Source of the DNA: Anastatus disparis
Taxonomy: Eukaryota; Arthropoda; Insecta; Hymenoptera; Eupelmidae
NCBI GenBank assembly: GCA_017163975.1
Contig: JAFFSR010000292.1
Coordinates: 3,928,501-3,992,500, forward strand
DNA: 64,000 bases
Direction: 5' to 3'
Numbering within the stretch: position 1 is the stretch's first letter; each line of letters begins with the position of its first letter. The position numbers were made by a program, and so were the translations under genes. Under the pieces are notes generated by a model. It searched no databases. It worked only from the letters and a program-made list of their open reading frames with translations, and was not told where the DNA came from. Shown here one piece after another: positions 12,748 through 27,144 of this stretch.

Positions 12748-13740
12748 CAATTATTTGACGCACTTTTCACGAAGTGTAGTGAAAATAAGTATATACACCT
12801 CGAGAGTACAATAAGCAAAGCATGCCCTGTGTGCATGACGCCCTCGCTACTCTCGCGCGTCAACTACACGCAGGGCGTACATTGCTTATTGTACTCCCGC
12901 GGTGTATAATATATTATTCTATAATCTACACTTAATAGCGATTCTATCAGTGTAAAGAAAAGTTATGCAAACGATATTACGTTTTGAGTTAATAATATTT
13001 GAAAGAAAGAAAATGACTGAATTCTATTTAATTTAGATATTTTAGCAAAGCAAATATTACATGTCATACTTGATGTTTCATTTAAAATATTAGAAACCTT
13101 ACTATCAATCATTGTTAAGAGCAGGCCGTTATTATAAACACAACCTTTTACTTCAGCGTTCCTTACTTTTCTCAAAAACAATGCGATAATAGTATATTAT
13201 ACACCGAGGGAGTACAATAACCAATGTACGCCCTGTGTATTAGGCGAGAGGGACACCCCCAAAAAAGCGCTTAGTTTTCGAGAAGGTGACCGCTACCGTC
13301 CTACAAGCTAATTTTTTTTTTAAAAGAATGCTTCTGACCCATAGATTACGAATACAAACTTTATTTTTAATTCCGAGTCCGGGAACATGGCGAAAATGGC
13401 GAAAATGGCGGTTTAGTAGGTAAAAATTCTATACGCACTATAAGTAACCGCCATTTTCTTTATGTTCCCGGACTCGGAACTAAAAAAAAAGTTTGTATTC
13501 GTAATCTGTGGGTCAAAAGCTTTCTTTTAAAAAAAAATTAGCTTGTAGGACGGTAGCGGTCACCTCCTCGAAAACTAAGAAAACTAAACGCTTTTTTGGG
13601 GGTGTCCCTCTCGCCTATATAGTTGACGCGCGAGAGTAGCGAGGGTGTCATGCCTACAGGGCATGCTTTGCTTATTGTACTATCGAGGTGTATACACTAA
13701 TTTTTACTACACTGCACGGAAAGTGCGTCAAAAAATTGTC
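12748..13740. repeat. Inverted repeat with palindromic arms and a nested palindrome
   Basis: The sequence from CGACAATTATTTGACGCAC (12748) through the palindrome ending at 12908 is repeated in reverse orientation at 13198-13740. The shared unit is itself a ~117-bp palindrome (12792-12908) that starts and ends with TATACACC/GGTGTATA. The right copy is split by another palindrome at 13240-13618. A minus-strand open frame in the spacer (12963-13181) and a plus-strand one across the left arm (12649-12909) have no recognisable motif and are not called as genes. Confidence 0.75.
13240..13618. mobile_element. Palindromic MITE nested in another palindrome
   Basis: The ends TTAGGCGAGAGGGACACCCC and GGGGTGTCCCTCTCGCCTA are inverted copies. 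The arms pair inward through CGAGTCCGGGAACAT and ATGTTCCCGGACTCG. Compared with the uninterrupted palindrome at 12792-12908, the insertion falls at a single TA in the GTGTAGTTGACG segment, and TA is present at both junctions. That fits a TA target duplication. Confidence 0.75.
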
Positions 13741-14190
13741 AAAAATTTTAAAGATTTAAAAAAAATTTTGATTTTTCTTTTCTTATTTTTTTTTATTTTA
13801 CGTAAAGTTCTCGATAAATTTGTTCTAAAATTTACAGGGAAAATATTTGCAACTGCCAAAAGAAGGGAAATTTTCTTAAATTTTTTTAAAAATTGATTAA
13901 GAACATTTTGAAAATTTTGAAAAGAAAATGTTATTTATTTACTTAATTAGATCTCGAAAATTACTCAATGGATTTGCTTTAAGTTTTGTATACTATTATT
14001 ATGTATAAGTAGGCAGAAAGCTATTGAAAATTGGTTTTCATAGCGTACATTTTTTTATAGAGCCATTTTAAGAATTTAAAAAAAATTTTCAATTTTTAAT
14101 TTTTTTTTTGTATTTTACTCGAATTACTTGATGAATTTGCTTTGAAATTTGCATGGGAATTATTTGCAACTGCCAAAAGAAGAATAACTC
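13741..14190 (+). repeat. Units of the ~165-bp degenerate repeat family
   Basis: Phrases typical of the large arrays recur here, such as CTCGATAAATTTGTTCTAAAATTTACAGG, ACTGCCAAAAGAAGGGAAATTTTC and TTACTCAATGGATTTGC. About three units are present in plus orientation. Confidence 0.7.
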
Positions 14191-14221
14191 ACACCGTCAT
14201 GATGTACTAAAATAAAAGAGC

Positions 14222-14300
14222 AAGACAATGGGCGTTAGTAGTACAGTGGCTAAGGCAACTGACTCATGTCCTAGTGGATCAAGGTTCAATTCCCTGGGAA
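14222..14300 (+). other. tRNA-like SINE head
   Basis: A box-A-like TGGCTAAGGCA and a box-B-like GGTTCAATTCC sit about 45 bases apart, as in a tRNA gene or tRNA-derived SINE. The acceptor ends do not pair and A-rich DNA follows, so this is probably a SINE fragment and not a functional tRNA. Confidence 0.4.
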
Positions 14301-15288
14301 AATTTCGAAAAATAATTTTCGTATTTTTTTTCAGGGAGCAGAACCCGGAGATCACGAAAAAATAATTAAAAAGTCCCTCTGGGCAAAAAAGAATTTGAAG
14401 TATTAATAAAAACATGAAAATTATCTAAAAAGTAGGATGTCGTCGGTGAATTTTTTTTCTAGTTATTGTAACGTAACGTGAACAGTACAAATTTCAAATA
14501 TAGTAAATATAATTTCTTATAATTTGAATGCGCTAAATTCAAATTTGACTATCCTAAATGTGTGCGATCAAATATAAACATATGACATGCATATAAAATT
14601 GTGTCGCTACTTTTTTCAAAAGATAATTTTTTACTTTTTCAAGTTTTTTTACTTACAAAAATAAAATACTCAGTTTTTCAATGAAAAAAAAACATATTCT
14701 ATGTCAAAAAACGAGAAAAATTCTTCTTGGTGGAAATATGTGCAAGTCTAGATTTCAAAATGGCAGAAGCTCAAATAAATTAAGTTCCTATACATAATTC
14801 AATAAAAAAGTCAGTTTTTTTGCTTGCATTGGTGCAGATCTGCTGATAAGTTTCGGATATAAATTGTAATTACTTTTTTGCATAAAATAATGACTTAAGG
14901 ACGTTGCCCTGTTAAATAAAATAATGACAGAAATTGCTGAAATTTGGAATCATGATAGTTTAGTGTATTTTGAACTCATACGCGTTTTTTCGACCTACCT
15001 TATAATACTAATAACTGAGAAATATAAGGAAAAAATAGGAGGTTTAACACGTGGTTATATGAGACCACGTTTAAAATCATCAATAAAATCTCTTAGAAAT
15101 GACACATTCAAACAATCTTTTGATAATAAATAAAAAAATATTTAATGATTTAATCCTCAAAGATTTAACGCATGTTATAAGGCTTTTCATTAAAATATTT
15201 AATAAAATATTTTCAAAATAATACATTCAAGATGAACTTGGCAACGTCGTTTTCTGTAATAGAAGAAAGAGAGAGAAAGTTAAAATCT
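14301..15288. other. AT-rich DNA, no gene seen
   Basis: There is no supported coding sequence. A 69-codon open frame at 14924-15133 has mixed composition but no motif I recognise and no clear promoter. Confidence 0.45.
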
Positions 15289-15437
15289 TGTTTTAACCAG
15301 CATGGCTACATCTGACATTAGTCAAAATGATAAAAAAAACGCTGCCAAGTGCTTTGGCGGAATGTTTTAACCAGCATGGCTACATCTGACATTAGTCAAA
15401 ATGATAAAAAAAACGCTGCCAAGTGCTTTGGCGGAAT
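15289..15437. repeat. Tandem duplication, 74-bp unit
   Basis: A 74-bp unit beginning TGTTTTAACCAGCATGGCTA and containing AACGCTGCCAAGTGCTTTGG is repeated twice back to back with no differences that I can see. It is a recent local duplication at the edge of a repeat whose other copies lie at 19475-19502, 32597-32650 and 54050-54095. Confidence 0.85.
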
Positions 15438-15589
15438 GCTTTCTCATAGAGCTCTTTGAGTTTCATTAATTTTTTTATATTTATTTAAATGTGATTTTAA
15501 TATAAAAAAATTGTCTAACATTAATATTTATAAATTTGTACTTTAAAATAACGATGACAACGAAATTTCTATTCGTAACCACGCTAAGA
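15438..15589 (-). repeat. Terminal segment of large repeat family (empty Maverick target site)
   Basis: This segment runs CTTTCTCATAGAGCTCTTTGAG then TTTATTTAAATGTGATTTTAAT. It is the reverse complement of the repeat into which the Maverick at 36533-54008 inserted. Here AATGTG (15488-15493), the complement of the target CACATT, is present only once and uninterrupted. Confidence 0.7.
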
Positions 15590-16200
15590 AAGAAGATAAA
15601 TGAAAAATAAAAATTTGTATGAAAATTTTCAAAATTCTCTTAAATTAAAACTGCACTGAGAAAATTAGTTTTCCAAATCATATTTTCTTTAGACAGTAGT
15701 GAATAACTTGCATAAAAATTTTGGAGCAGATCTATCGAATGGTTTCCGTGAAATAGAAAAATAATAAAAATAATAGTATGCCAAAAAAATCAGTTTACAA
15801 ATGTTTTTATTATTTGAACAGTATCAAGTAATTTTTATACACATTTTTAAGCAAATTCTCAGAGTAGTTTACGTAAGATCCAAAAAAAATGAAAAATTTA
15901 AAATAAATTATTTTTAAAATTTTCAAAATGCTCTAAAATTATAACTGCGCTAAGAAAATAAGTTTTTCAAAGCTTGTTTCATTAAGGCAATAACGAATAA
16001 TTTTCATAATAATTTTATAGCAAATTTATCGAATGGTTTTAGTGTAATATAAAAAAAAATGAAAAATAAATATTTTTCCAAAATTTTCACAATTCTCTTA
16101 AATTAAAACTGTGCTAAGAAAATAAGTTTTCCAAAGCTTATTTCCTTTAGACAATAGCGAATAACTCGCATAAAAATTTTGGAGCAAATCAATCGAATTT
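15590..16200 (-). repeat. Units of the ~165-bp repeat family, minus orientation
   Basis: About four degenerate units in reverse orientation share AAATTAAAACTGC(A/G)CT(G/A)AGAAAAT and TTTTGGAGCA(A/G)ATC(T/A)ATCGAAT. The last is cut off at about 16200. Confidence 0.65.
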
Positions 16201-17004
16201 CAGACATCTAGTCAGCGTTTTCTTACTGGCTCATTCATTTTGTTTAATATATTTCTTATACTTCTATGTTTTATTATTTTTTAGAATATTCCACCCGTAA
16301 CAAGACTATTAAGTTATGGACATATTTGAATGAGCGTTATTTTCACTTGTTCAACTTCGTAGTTATTAATATCTGTAATTTTTTCTTCTTCAGCACTATC
16401 ACTTTGAATTATTATTTCATCAAGGTAATTCTTCAAACTTACAGTTCATGTTTATAGCAACTTTACAACAAATTGCATTCAACATTGAAAGAGATTTTTT
16501 AACTAAATTTTAAATAGGTAAATGCCAATAAATGAGCATATTGGCATGATGCTGGTAATCTTTCTGTATCACTAAAATTATAATTCAATAAGGTTAATTG
16601 AATGTTAACCACTACATTTTATCCAATGAAATACAAGTATTATCATCGATAACATTATATCCTATAAATGTTACAAAACCTTTTCTGACTTATTAAGATA
16701 TAATTGAAAAATTCATTTTTTAATAGATAGTTACGTTTTCACGTTAATGATTTATTATCTTGTGGATATCTTTTTATCGACTAAGCTTGGTAAATCCAAG
16801 TAGTCAATTTTAGTGACGGTAATTAAATTAACAAGATGATAATTAAAATAAACTAATAGATTTATTATTACGTTAATCGCGAGAGAGAGAAATGTATTAT
16901 AGATATATTTGAGTGAGCGTTTTTTTTACTTGTTCAACTTCGTAATTATTAATATCTGTAATTTTTTCTTCTTCTTCTTCTAATTTTCTTCTTCTTCTTC
17001 AAAT
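16201..17004. other. AT-rich spacer with direct and inverted repeats
   Basis: A direct repeat (GAGCGTTATTTTCACTTGTTC at about 16330 and its relative at about 16913) precedes CTT-rich microsatellite runs. The segment 16735-16835 is inverted relative to 19155-19250 (AAGCTTGGTAAATCCAAGTAG and its complement), so the giant inverted repeat extends outside the arrays. No gene is seen. Confidence 0.55.
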
Positions 17005-19165
<2,161 letters not shown>

Positions 19166-19589
19166 TACCGTTACTAAAATTGACTACTTGGATTTACCAA
19201 GCTTAGTCGTGATAAAAAGATATCCACAAGATAACAAAAATAATAAATTCGAACCTATGTATAAGGCTAGCTAAAGTCAACAAAATTAAACACTTTAAAA
19301 GCTAACATTTAACCCAAACAAAATGTTGAAAAGGCAATCAACTAGCATATACATTCAAAATTCATAAAGTACAAAATGAATAAATATTAATGATGGACAA
19401 TTTTTTTATATTAAAATCACATTTAAATAAATATAAAAAAATAATGAAACTCAAAGAGCTCTATGAGAAAGCATTCCGCCAAAGCACTTGGCAGCGTTTT
19501 TTTTCCATTTATTAAAAAACAATTTAATTTATAATATTTAATAATGATTATATTTAAATACTTAATTGAATGTAATAATACAAGTCAAC
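19166..19589. other. Spacer of giant inverted repeat; holds empty Maverick target
   Basis: This is AT-rich spacer between the two arms. It carries CACATT once at 19418-19423 inside the sequence TTAAAATCACATTTAAATAAAT. The same sequence flanks the Maverick on both sides, so this is a related unoccupied site. The repeat terminus AAGCACTTGGCAGCG follows at about 19480. Confidence 0.65.
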
Positions 19590-21425
19590 ATCTAAATCAG
19601 TAGTACTATTATAAATTTTCAAGAGTTACTTAGAAATCAAAAGAAGTGATCAAAAAGCTACGCTAAGAAAATTATTTTTTTTAAACTTGGTTTATAAAGA
19701 CAGTAACAAATAATTTGCATACAAATTTTAGAGCAATTCTATCGAGTACTTTACGTAAAATGGAAAAAAAACTGAAATATGAAAATTTTTTAAGAAAATT
19801 TTTAAAATTTTCTAAAATGAAAACTACGCTAAAAAGATCGGCTTATAAAAGTTATCCTTCTTTTGGCAGATGCAAATTATTCCCATGGAAATCTCAAAGC
19901 AAATTCATCAAGTAACTTACGTAAAATACAAAAAAATTAAAAATCGAAAATTTTTTCAAATTCTTAAAATGGCTCTATAAAAAAAAAACTACACTATGAA
20001 TACCAATTTTCAATAGCTTCCCGTCTAGTTATAGAAAAACATAGATGGTATACGAAATTTGAAGCAAATCCATAGAGTAATTTTCAAGATTTAACTGGTT
20101 AAATAAATAACATTTTCTTTTCAAAATTTCTTTTTCAAAATTTAAAAAATGCTCTAAAATTAAAACTACGCTATGAAAATAAATTTTTAAAAATTTCCCT
20201 TCTTTTGGCAGTCGCAAATAATTCCCCTGCAATTTTTAGAACAAATCTATCAAGTACTTTACGTAGAATAAAAAAAAATAAGAAAAAAAGAATCGAAATT
20301 TTTTTTTAAATCTTTAAAATTCTCTAAAATTGTAATCACGCTAAGAAAATTAGTTTTCAAAAGCTTATTTTTTTCAGACAATAGCGAATTAATTGTATAA
20401 AAATTTTGGAGAAAATTTCTAGTATGGTCAACGCAAAATAGAAAATAAATGAAAAATAAAAATTTTTTTTAAAATTTTCAAAGTGCTCTAAAATTAAAAC
20501 TGCGCTGAGAAAATTAGTTTTCCAAAGCTTATTTTCTTCAGACAGTAGCGAATTAATTGCATACAAATTTTGGAGCAAATCTATCGAATGGTTTTCGTAA
20601 AATAGAAAAAATTTAAAAATAAAAATTTTTAAAAAAATTTTAAAAATGTTCTAAAATTAAAAGCGCGCTAAGAAAATTAGTTTACAAAATTTTTTATACT
20701 TTTGGCAGTCAAAATTAAGTTCCATACAAATTCTCGAACAAATTCTTCGCGTAGTTTACGTAAAATACAAAAAAAATGAAAAATCGAAATTTTTTTAAAA
20801 TTCCTAAAATGATTCTAAAAAAAAAGCTACGCTAAGAAAACCAATTCTCAATAGCTTCCGCACCAGTTCATCAAAAAATTAAATCATAAGGAAAATTTGA
20901 AGTAAATCCATCGAGTAGTTTTTAAGATTTTATTGGGTTAATAAATAGAAACATTTTTTTTCTAAATTTCAAAATGCTCTAGAATTAAAACTAAGCTAAG
21001 AAAATCAGTTTTTAAAAATTTATTTTATCCGGGCAATCACAAATAAATTCCATGCAAATTTTGAAGCAAATTCATCAATTAATAAACAAAAAAAAACCAA
21101 AAAACGAAAAATCGAATTTTTTTTTTTTTTTTTAAACTTTAAAATGAAAACTACGCTAGAAGAAGCAATTATCAATAGCTTCCCAGCAAGTTAGTCACAA
21201 AACTAAATTCCATGCAAAATTAGAAGCAAATCCATCGAGTAGTTCTCGAGATACAGTTTGCTAACTGAATTCATACATCCACACACACACACACACACAT
21301 ACATACAGACATTTTCTGGAGACCACTTTTTTCGACTCACCGAGTTCAAATATGTACAAATTAATAAAAAAATAGAAAAAAATTTTTTTTATCGATACAA
21401 TGCTTTCTCTATGAGAAAGCAAAAA
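19590..21425 (-). repeat. Right arm of giant inverted repeat (~165-bp units)
   Basis: This is the reverse-complement counterpart of 17005-19165, with about ten units in the mirrored order. It ends with the same hairpin-like terminus (TGCTTTCTCTATGAGAAAGCA). The match is clear but not perfect, with many substitutions, so the two arms are not a recent duplication. Confidence 0.85.
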
Positions 21426-22189
21426 TATACGTTCATTATCAATTTTTGACAGTTTTTTAAGTTTTTCCATTTGAAAAATTTAAATAAATGATTTTTAAAT
21501 GAAAAAAACATATTCTACGCCAAAAAACAATAAAAATTTTTCTTGGTATAAATATTTGTAAGTCCAGATTTCAAAATGGTAGACTCAAATGCATTAAGTT
21601 CCTGCTTAACTAAGTAGAAAAAATCAGTTTTTTTGCTTGCATAGGTGGAGCTCTAATCATCAGTTTTAGTTGATAATTGTAATCACATTTTTACATTTAC
21701 ACTGAATATTAATAAAAACTGAAAATGAATATGCATGATAGATGAAATACGAATATCTAAGAAAACTATATCTAAAAACCAAACAAAACAAGGCACCAAA
21801 AAAAAGTTTTAACTGTAAAAAAATGAAGGAAGAAGAAAAAAAAAACTATTTTATAGTCAATGTTCTTCTTGGTAAATTATGGTATATTAATTTAATGTTT
21901 TTTTATTTTCATTTTTAACTAAAATTAACTTTATGATCGAAAAATTTTGATAAATTTATCATAAATGAATTAAGCAGGTATTTTTTTACTTCAATAATAT
22001 ATATTTACTAACAAAAAAAATTTAGAAAGTGCGATTAGAAAAAAATGTCAGACTCTTTTTTTCTGAAATATGCCTATTTTTGTGGATTACTCATATACAT
22101 TCATTAGATCAGTTAAATATTAAAATATAACGAAATTTCAAAAACATTAAAAATACAAAAAAATCATAAACTTCAAAGGTCTAAATCTT
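21426..22189. other. AT-rich DNA, no gene seen
   Basis: The first part (about 21500-21700) resembles 14700-14880 in direct orientation, for example AAAAACA(A)TAAAAATTTTTCTTGG and GTAAGTCCAGATTTCAAAATGG. It is therefore dispersed repeat sequence. Nothing coding is supported. Confidence 0.5.
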
Positions 22190-22845
22190 ACAAGGAGAGT
22201 ACCCGACCTTCGGGAAACGGATTTGACTGAAACTGCAGGATATGATTTTCTAATAAAAAAAATTAACCCGTGTTTTTTCTTTTCTCTGAATAGGTCCCAT
22301 AGACGGAGATAGAGACATTTTTTAAAAAATATAAGGAGTATTTACAAGATCTTGAATAACCAAACAACTAAGACTCTTACAAAAAAATGCGTAGAAAATA
22401 AAATAAAGTACAGATTAAATGCTCTAATTTAAGCTTTGTTGCATTAAAAAAAGCTTCTGTGGTTCAAAAGTTACAGACGATTAAAATATGCTAATGAAAT
22501 ATCGTAAAAAATTGATGATATGTTACACGCTAAAAATATTAACAAATATGTAGTAATTTTCAATCAGGCATAACTTTTGAACCACAGAAGCTTTTTCAGT
22601 GCAACAAAGCTTAAATGAAAGCATTTAATCTGTACTTTATTTTATTTTTCACACATTTTTTTTTAAGAGTCTTAGTTTTGTGGTTATTCAAGATCTTATG
22701 AATGCTTCTTTTTATTATATTTTCGAAAAAATGTCAATATCATCTCCGTCTATGGGGCCTATTCAAAGAAAAGAAAAAACACGGGTTCATTTTTTTTTCA
22801 TCAGAAAATTATATCCTGCAGTTTCAGCCAAATCCGTTTCCCAAT
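22190..22845. repeat. Foldback element, ~650 bp, right end shortened
   Basis: The left arm (GGGAAACGGATTTGACTGAAA, CATAGACGGAGAT) pairs with the right arm (CATCTCCGTCTATG, TTTCAGCCAAATCCGTTTCCC). The outer left sequence AGGAGAGTACCCGACCTTCGG resembles the ends of the MITEs at 23715 and 34601, so it may be a distant member of the same group. The matching outer right end is missing. Confidence 0.7.
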
Positions 22846-22889
22846 TAGTTAGTTTAAATTATTATAAGACTTTAAACAAAAACCGGCAC

Positions 22890-22995
22890 ATCAGTGGGGT
22901 CGAAGAACTGTACCTCGGCTGATCAATGAAGTCAAACAGCGCTAGACGCGGCCATTACTTGGATGGGTGACCGCTAATGCCCATGCAACTCCGTC
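22890..22995 (+). other. 5S rRNA-like sequence (5S-derived SINE fragment?)
   Basis: The segment CGGCTGATCAATGAAGTCAAAC followed by TTACTTGGATGGGTGACCG closely follows the internal pol III control region of eukaryotic 5S rRNA (GATCACCGAAGTTAAGC ... ACTTGGATGGGTGACCG). The sequences expected at the 5' and 3' ends of 5S rRNA do not pair, so this is not an intact 5S gene. A 5S-derived SINE (SINE3 type) or a 5S pseudogene is likely. Confidence 0.65.
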
Positions 22996-23303
22996 GATCG
23001 ATTAGGTGATTCTTTGTTGTCAACAATATGAGCGGTAGGTAAGAGATAAAATGTTTTCGGTGTTTAAGCCTACAGAATGTGATATAAACACTGAAGACAA
23101 TTTTGATTGTCGGATGACGCTAGAGTAGCAACATTTTTTCTCGTCCCGAGGTAGAGATCTGGTTAAAAAGGTCTGCTTGGTAGGATCACATCATTGAATA
23201 AAGTTGGATTAGAAGGTATAGAAAAATGTTTAATGCTCTTACTAAGCCAAGAGGCTGTAGGTGGATAAACCCAAGTATATACATATAAGACTTTTAAAAA
23301 TCG
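22996..23303. other. Short intergenic stretch before hAT
   Basis: Mixed-composition DNA with no supported gene. It separates the 5S-like sequence from the hAT element. Confidence 0.45.
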
Positions 23304-23472
23304 ATTTTGATCAGGGACGTTACTGGTCAATCTAAAAAGGTGTGGATGGGAAAATTTTATATAAAGCAAAAAAAAAGGTTTTTACAACAAAAAAATTAGG
23401 CATCACAATTGAGGATTTTTTATTTTGAAGAGGAAGCAATTAACTTATTTAACATGAAATGTAATAGAGCGA

Positions 23473-26400
23473 CTATTTAGATAAGGCGAAGGTTTGCATT
23501 CGTACATTATTCTTAACAATAAATTGATTTAACATGTCTTCCATATTTATTTCATCTAAATGGTCGCTGTAGATGTGCAATATACTAATATTATTTAATC
23601 GTTCCTGTAACATTGTAGATCACAAATAATTTTTCATGCATCGTAGAACAGAAAACGATCGCTCGTTAGTACACGAAGACCCGGGCATAGTCATCAATTT
23701 CATTAACATACTTACTAGGAGAGTGTCACACCTCCGGATCACGGATTTTGCTCAAACTTCGGGATAAGTTTTCAGATAATAAAATATGAAAAAAGCTAAA
23801 GTTATAGTCATAAACACTCAATATTTCCCTAGTTACAGGCAGTCGAAGAAAATCACTAAAAAAGTTACTAGATTTTTAAACGCATATAGTTATTTAGCAT
23901 TGATAGCTAGAAGCTTAAACCTTTTTTTAAATTAAAGCTGAGCTCAAATCCTTTCGAAACAGTAGTTACAACATATCAAAATATTATTTTTTCCTAAAGT
24001 TATAGCGTAATAAAGATTGGACCTAATTTTAGCTTTATTATTAATTAATATTTTTAAATAAAAATTCAGGTTCAATCTTTATTACGCTATAACTTTAGGA
24101 AAAAATAATATTTTTACATGCTATAACTACTATTTCGAAAGGATTTAAGCTTAGCTTTAATTTAAAAAAGGGTTTAAGCTTCTAGCTATCAATGCTAAAG
24201 AACTATACGCGTTTAAAAATCTAGTAACTTTTTTAGTGATTTTTTTCAATTGCCTGTAACTAAGGAAATATTGAGTGTTTATGACTATAACTTTAGCTTT
24301 TCTCATATTTTATCATCTGAAAACTTATCCCGAAGTTTGAGCAAAATCCGTGATTCGGAGGTGTGACACTCTCCTAGTTAGTTGTGGGAAGACTGGCCGA
24401 ATCTGTGACCTATGCTTGAAATACTTGATCACATCTTTAAACTGTAATTGATCACTATCAGTTTTTTTCAAGAATTCTTGATCAGCAGTTTTTTCAACTT
24501 TCTTCGACTTTTTTTTAGTATCCATCTTTTCTGTCATATTATTCACTTCTATTTTAAATTCTGAATCATTTTTTATAGTAATGAGAAATAAATCCCTTTC
24601 CATTTTTAATCGACACCCATCAAATTCTGCATCTTTATCACTCTCTTCATTCTCTTTATCATTGTTCGAATTATAAAAATTAATAATTTTTGAAACGTCA
24701 ACATCTTCTCTACCTGCAATAAAATTTTCAAAATCATTCAATAAATTCATTATTTCGCTTGTAAATCTACTCTTCAATGATACAATTGTAGTATCTATTA
24801 CTACATAATATATTTGTCTATAATATTCTTTAGGTGTTGAAAAATTGTAATTAAAATTATGAAAAGTGTACTGCAGACGTTTGGGAGAATTCCTAGGACG
24901 TTTTAAAATTGGTTCTTCAACACCATTTTTTTCCGCGATTTGCGTAATATTTTTCCAAATTTCATCAAAAATTTCTTCATTTCTCATATTAGTAATATTT
25001 TGCAATACTGTATGTACACTTGCATGTGAATCGTTTAGACAAAGTTCCTTTCTTTGCAGCTCTTTATTCAACAATTCAATTTGATAAAAAATGATTATTA
25101 TTATTGATAAAATAAAATAAAAATCAAATGATAATAAACTCCTCAAAAAGCCTTGAGCTTTAGCTGATATAATAGAATCAACTTCAATATTAGAAACTTT
25201 TTCTTCAAAATAATTGATTGTAGCTATATAGTTTTTACTAATTGATTTTAATGATTTGATTCTCATCGCCCATCTGAAATACAAAAGTACATAACATAGT
25301 GGTCAGACAAATTTAATATTGAAATATTGAACAATTATATGGTTTGCAGTTTATTAATTTAGTTAAAAGTGTTAAATTTAATACATTCATGAGGTTACAT
25401 AAAAATGCAAAAGTAAAAATATTATTAACATACCGTGTTGGACAAAAACGATGTTAAAAGTGGAGCATCGTCTGCTTTTATATTTTTAAACTCATTCAAT
25501 CTTTTGGGCGAATCTTTGATGAAATTTATAACATCTTTTATCATCCCGGTAACATTTCTAATATTACTAATTTCTTCTAAGGAATCTTGCACGCACAGAC
25601 TCAGACAGTGCGCAGAACAGTGTAAAAATAATGCACGAGGTTCGACTTCGCGAATACGAGACTGCAAACCGGTGATTCTTTCACTTACATTGCTTGCACC
25701 ATCATAACACTGACCCCTTAAATCATGTATATTCAGGGCTTGTTCATTCAAAATGTCATACACTATGTTGTAACTAACGTTTCAGATTTAGTGTTTGGTG
25801 TATTGAAAAATCCCATGAAATACTCATCGACTATAAAGTTTTCATCCACGATTCTCACACATATCGAAACTTGTTCAAGCTTGCTTAAATCTGACGTTTC
25901 GTCAAGCGTCACAGCATAATATTTTGCAGATTTTATTCTCAATAAAATTCTTTTTTTGATATCTTGAGCCAATAAGTCCAAAATTTCATTAACGATCGTA
26001 TTGTAAAGCCATTTATTTCCATCACGATTTAGCCATTTATCTAACTCTGGAATATCTTTACTTCTTAAAGTCAAAAGTTGATAAAAATTTGAACTTTTTT
26101 CATCATGACCACGCAAAGCCAATCCTTGTCTTGCAAGAAATGAAATTGAAGTAAATATCTTATTTTGCTTTATACAATTTTCTACCATTTCAATTTTTTT
26201 GGAATTAGCTAAATGTCCTACAATATCAACCTTCTTACTATTCAATGTCTGCTTTATAGCAGCTCTATGAAATTCACTATTTTCATAAGATGCAAAGGCT
26301 GAAAGAGCATTTTTAAATGTACGAAAACCATCTTCTACGAAAGCTCTCTTCGAGTTTTGACAGCAAGTATTGTTAGGTGGCGGTAACTGTTTAATCACGG

Positions 26401-27144
26401 CTTTACTGCATATATTACAAACAATACCTCCTTTTAATTGATCGTGATGTATCCAGGTATATTTACTTTTCCAAGAATTAAAATTTTTTTGTTTAACTGT
26501 AAAAGATAAAATGGATTTAATATTCCAGAATTTTCTGTAATATTAGTAAATATTCCTTCAAATACATTAACTTTTTTTACAAAAAAATTTTGTTTTGTTT
26601 TAAAAATTAATTTGTTTATAAAATTGGAATAAAATGAAATAAAAGTTAAAATCTCGTAATTTACATTATTTTTATCATACTTATAATCATTTGTTTAAAT
26701 TATAGTAACATAAAAAATGCTTTTGTAAATTAAACATAGTATTTTTTTTACATTTTAAGAGTTCAATTTTCATAGCACATATAAAGAAAGAAGCGAAGTA
26801 AATTAAATCAAACGATGAAACTTGCAATATTCTACTTCTCAGAACCGAACAAAAATAAACAATAAAAGAAGAATTTTTAAAATAATTTTTTCTTCAAAAT
26901 TTTGTTTACTAATAATAATAGGCTTATATAAAAGTATTAATAAAAAAATATTACATGCATTTTTTTATATTTAACGATTAGTATCATAAAATATATAATT
27001 ACAGGAGTTGGTTGTGTTTTTCGTATTTGACTTTTCTGCAGGAGCTTCTTTTGCAGTTTCAGATTCAGCAGCGGTATATGAATTCTCAGTTTTATTTTGA
27101 ACACTTGGACACGAAGTTTTCAATTTCCCTTGTGATGTACTCAT
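23473..27144 (-). pseudogene. hAT transposase (TTF finger + DUF4371 + dimerisation domain), broken
   Basis: Exon 1 starts at ATG 27144 and ends at a GTAATT donor after 27003. A TTTACAG acceptor opens exon 2 at 26496 in matching phase. Exon 2 encodes a TTF-type finger (KYTWIHHDQL, VCNICSK), then the DUF4371 catalytic region with YYAVTLDETSD. After a frameshift near 25765 it continues with GQCYDGASNVS and FLHCSAHCLSLCVQDS. A second intron (about 25435-25276) is likely, but its phase is unclear. The downstream part (25275-24381) leads to the MITE. Beyond it the hAT dimerisation region resumes (ERSFSVLR, ERLNNISILHIYSD) with a TGA at 23622-23620 and an end at 23473. The family resembles ZMYM/DUF4371 hAT transposases. 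Frameshift, stop and insertion make it inactive. Confidence 0.85.
23715..24377. mobile_element. Foldback MITE (CTAGGAGAGT ends) in hAT transposase
   Basis: This palindromic element begins CTAGGAGAGTGTCACACC and ends with the inverted copy. TTA lies directly outside both ends (23712-23714 and 24378-24380). A 3-bp TTA duplication is typical of PIF/Harbinger-type elements, which is an inference here since no transposase is present. A second copy lies at 34601-35264. Confidence 0.85.

Noticed and set aside
12649..12909. 86-aa ORF with Cys residues
   Set aside because: It runs through a palindromic repeat arm, has no family match that I recognise, and ends exactly at the repeat edge.
24866..25084. 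Plus-strand frame inside the hAT gene
   Set aside because: Shadow of the minus-strand transposase coding sequence.
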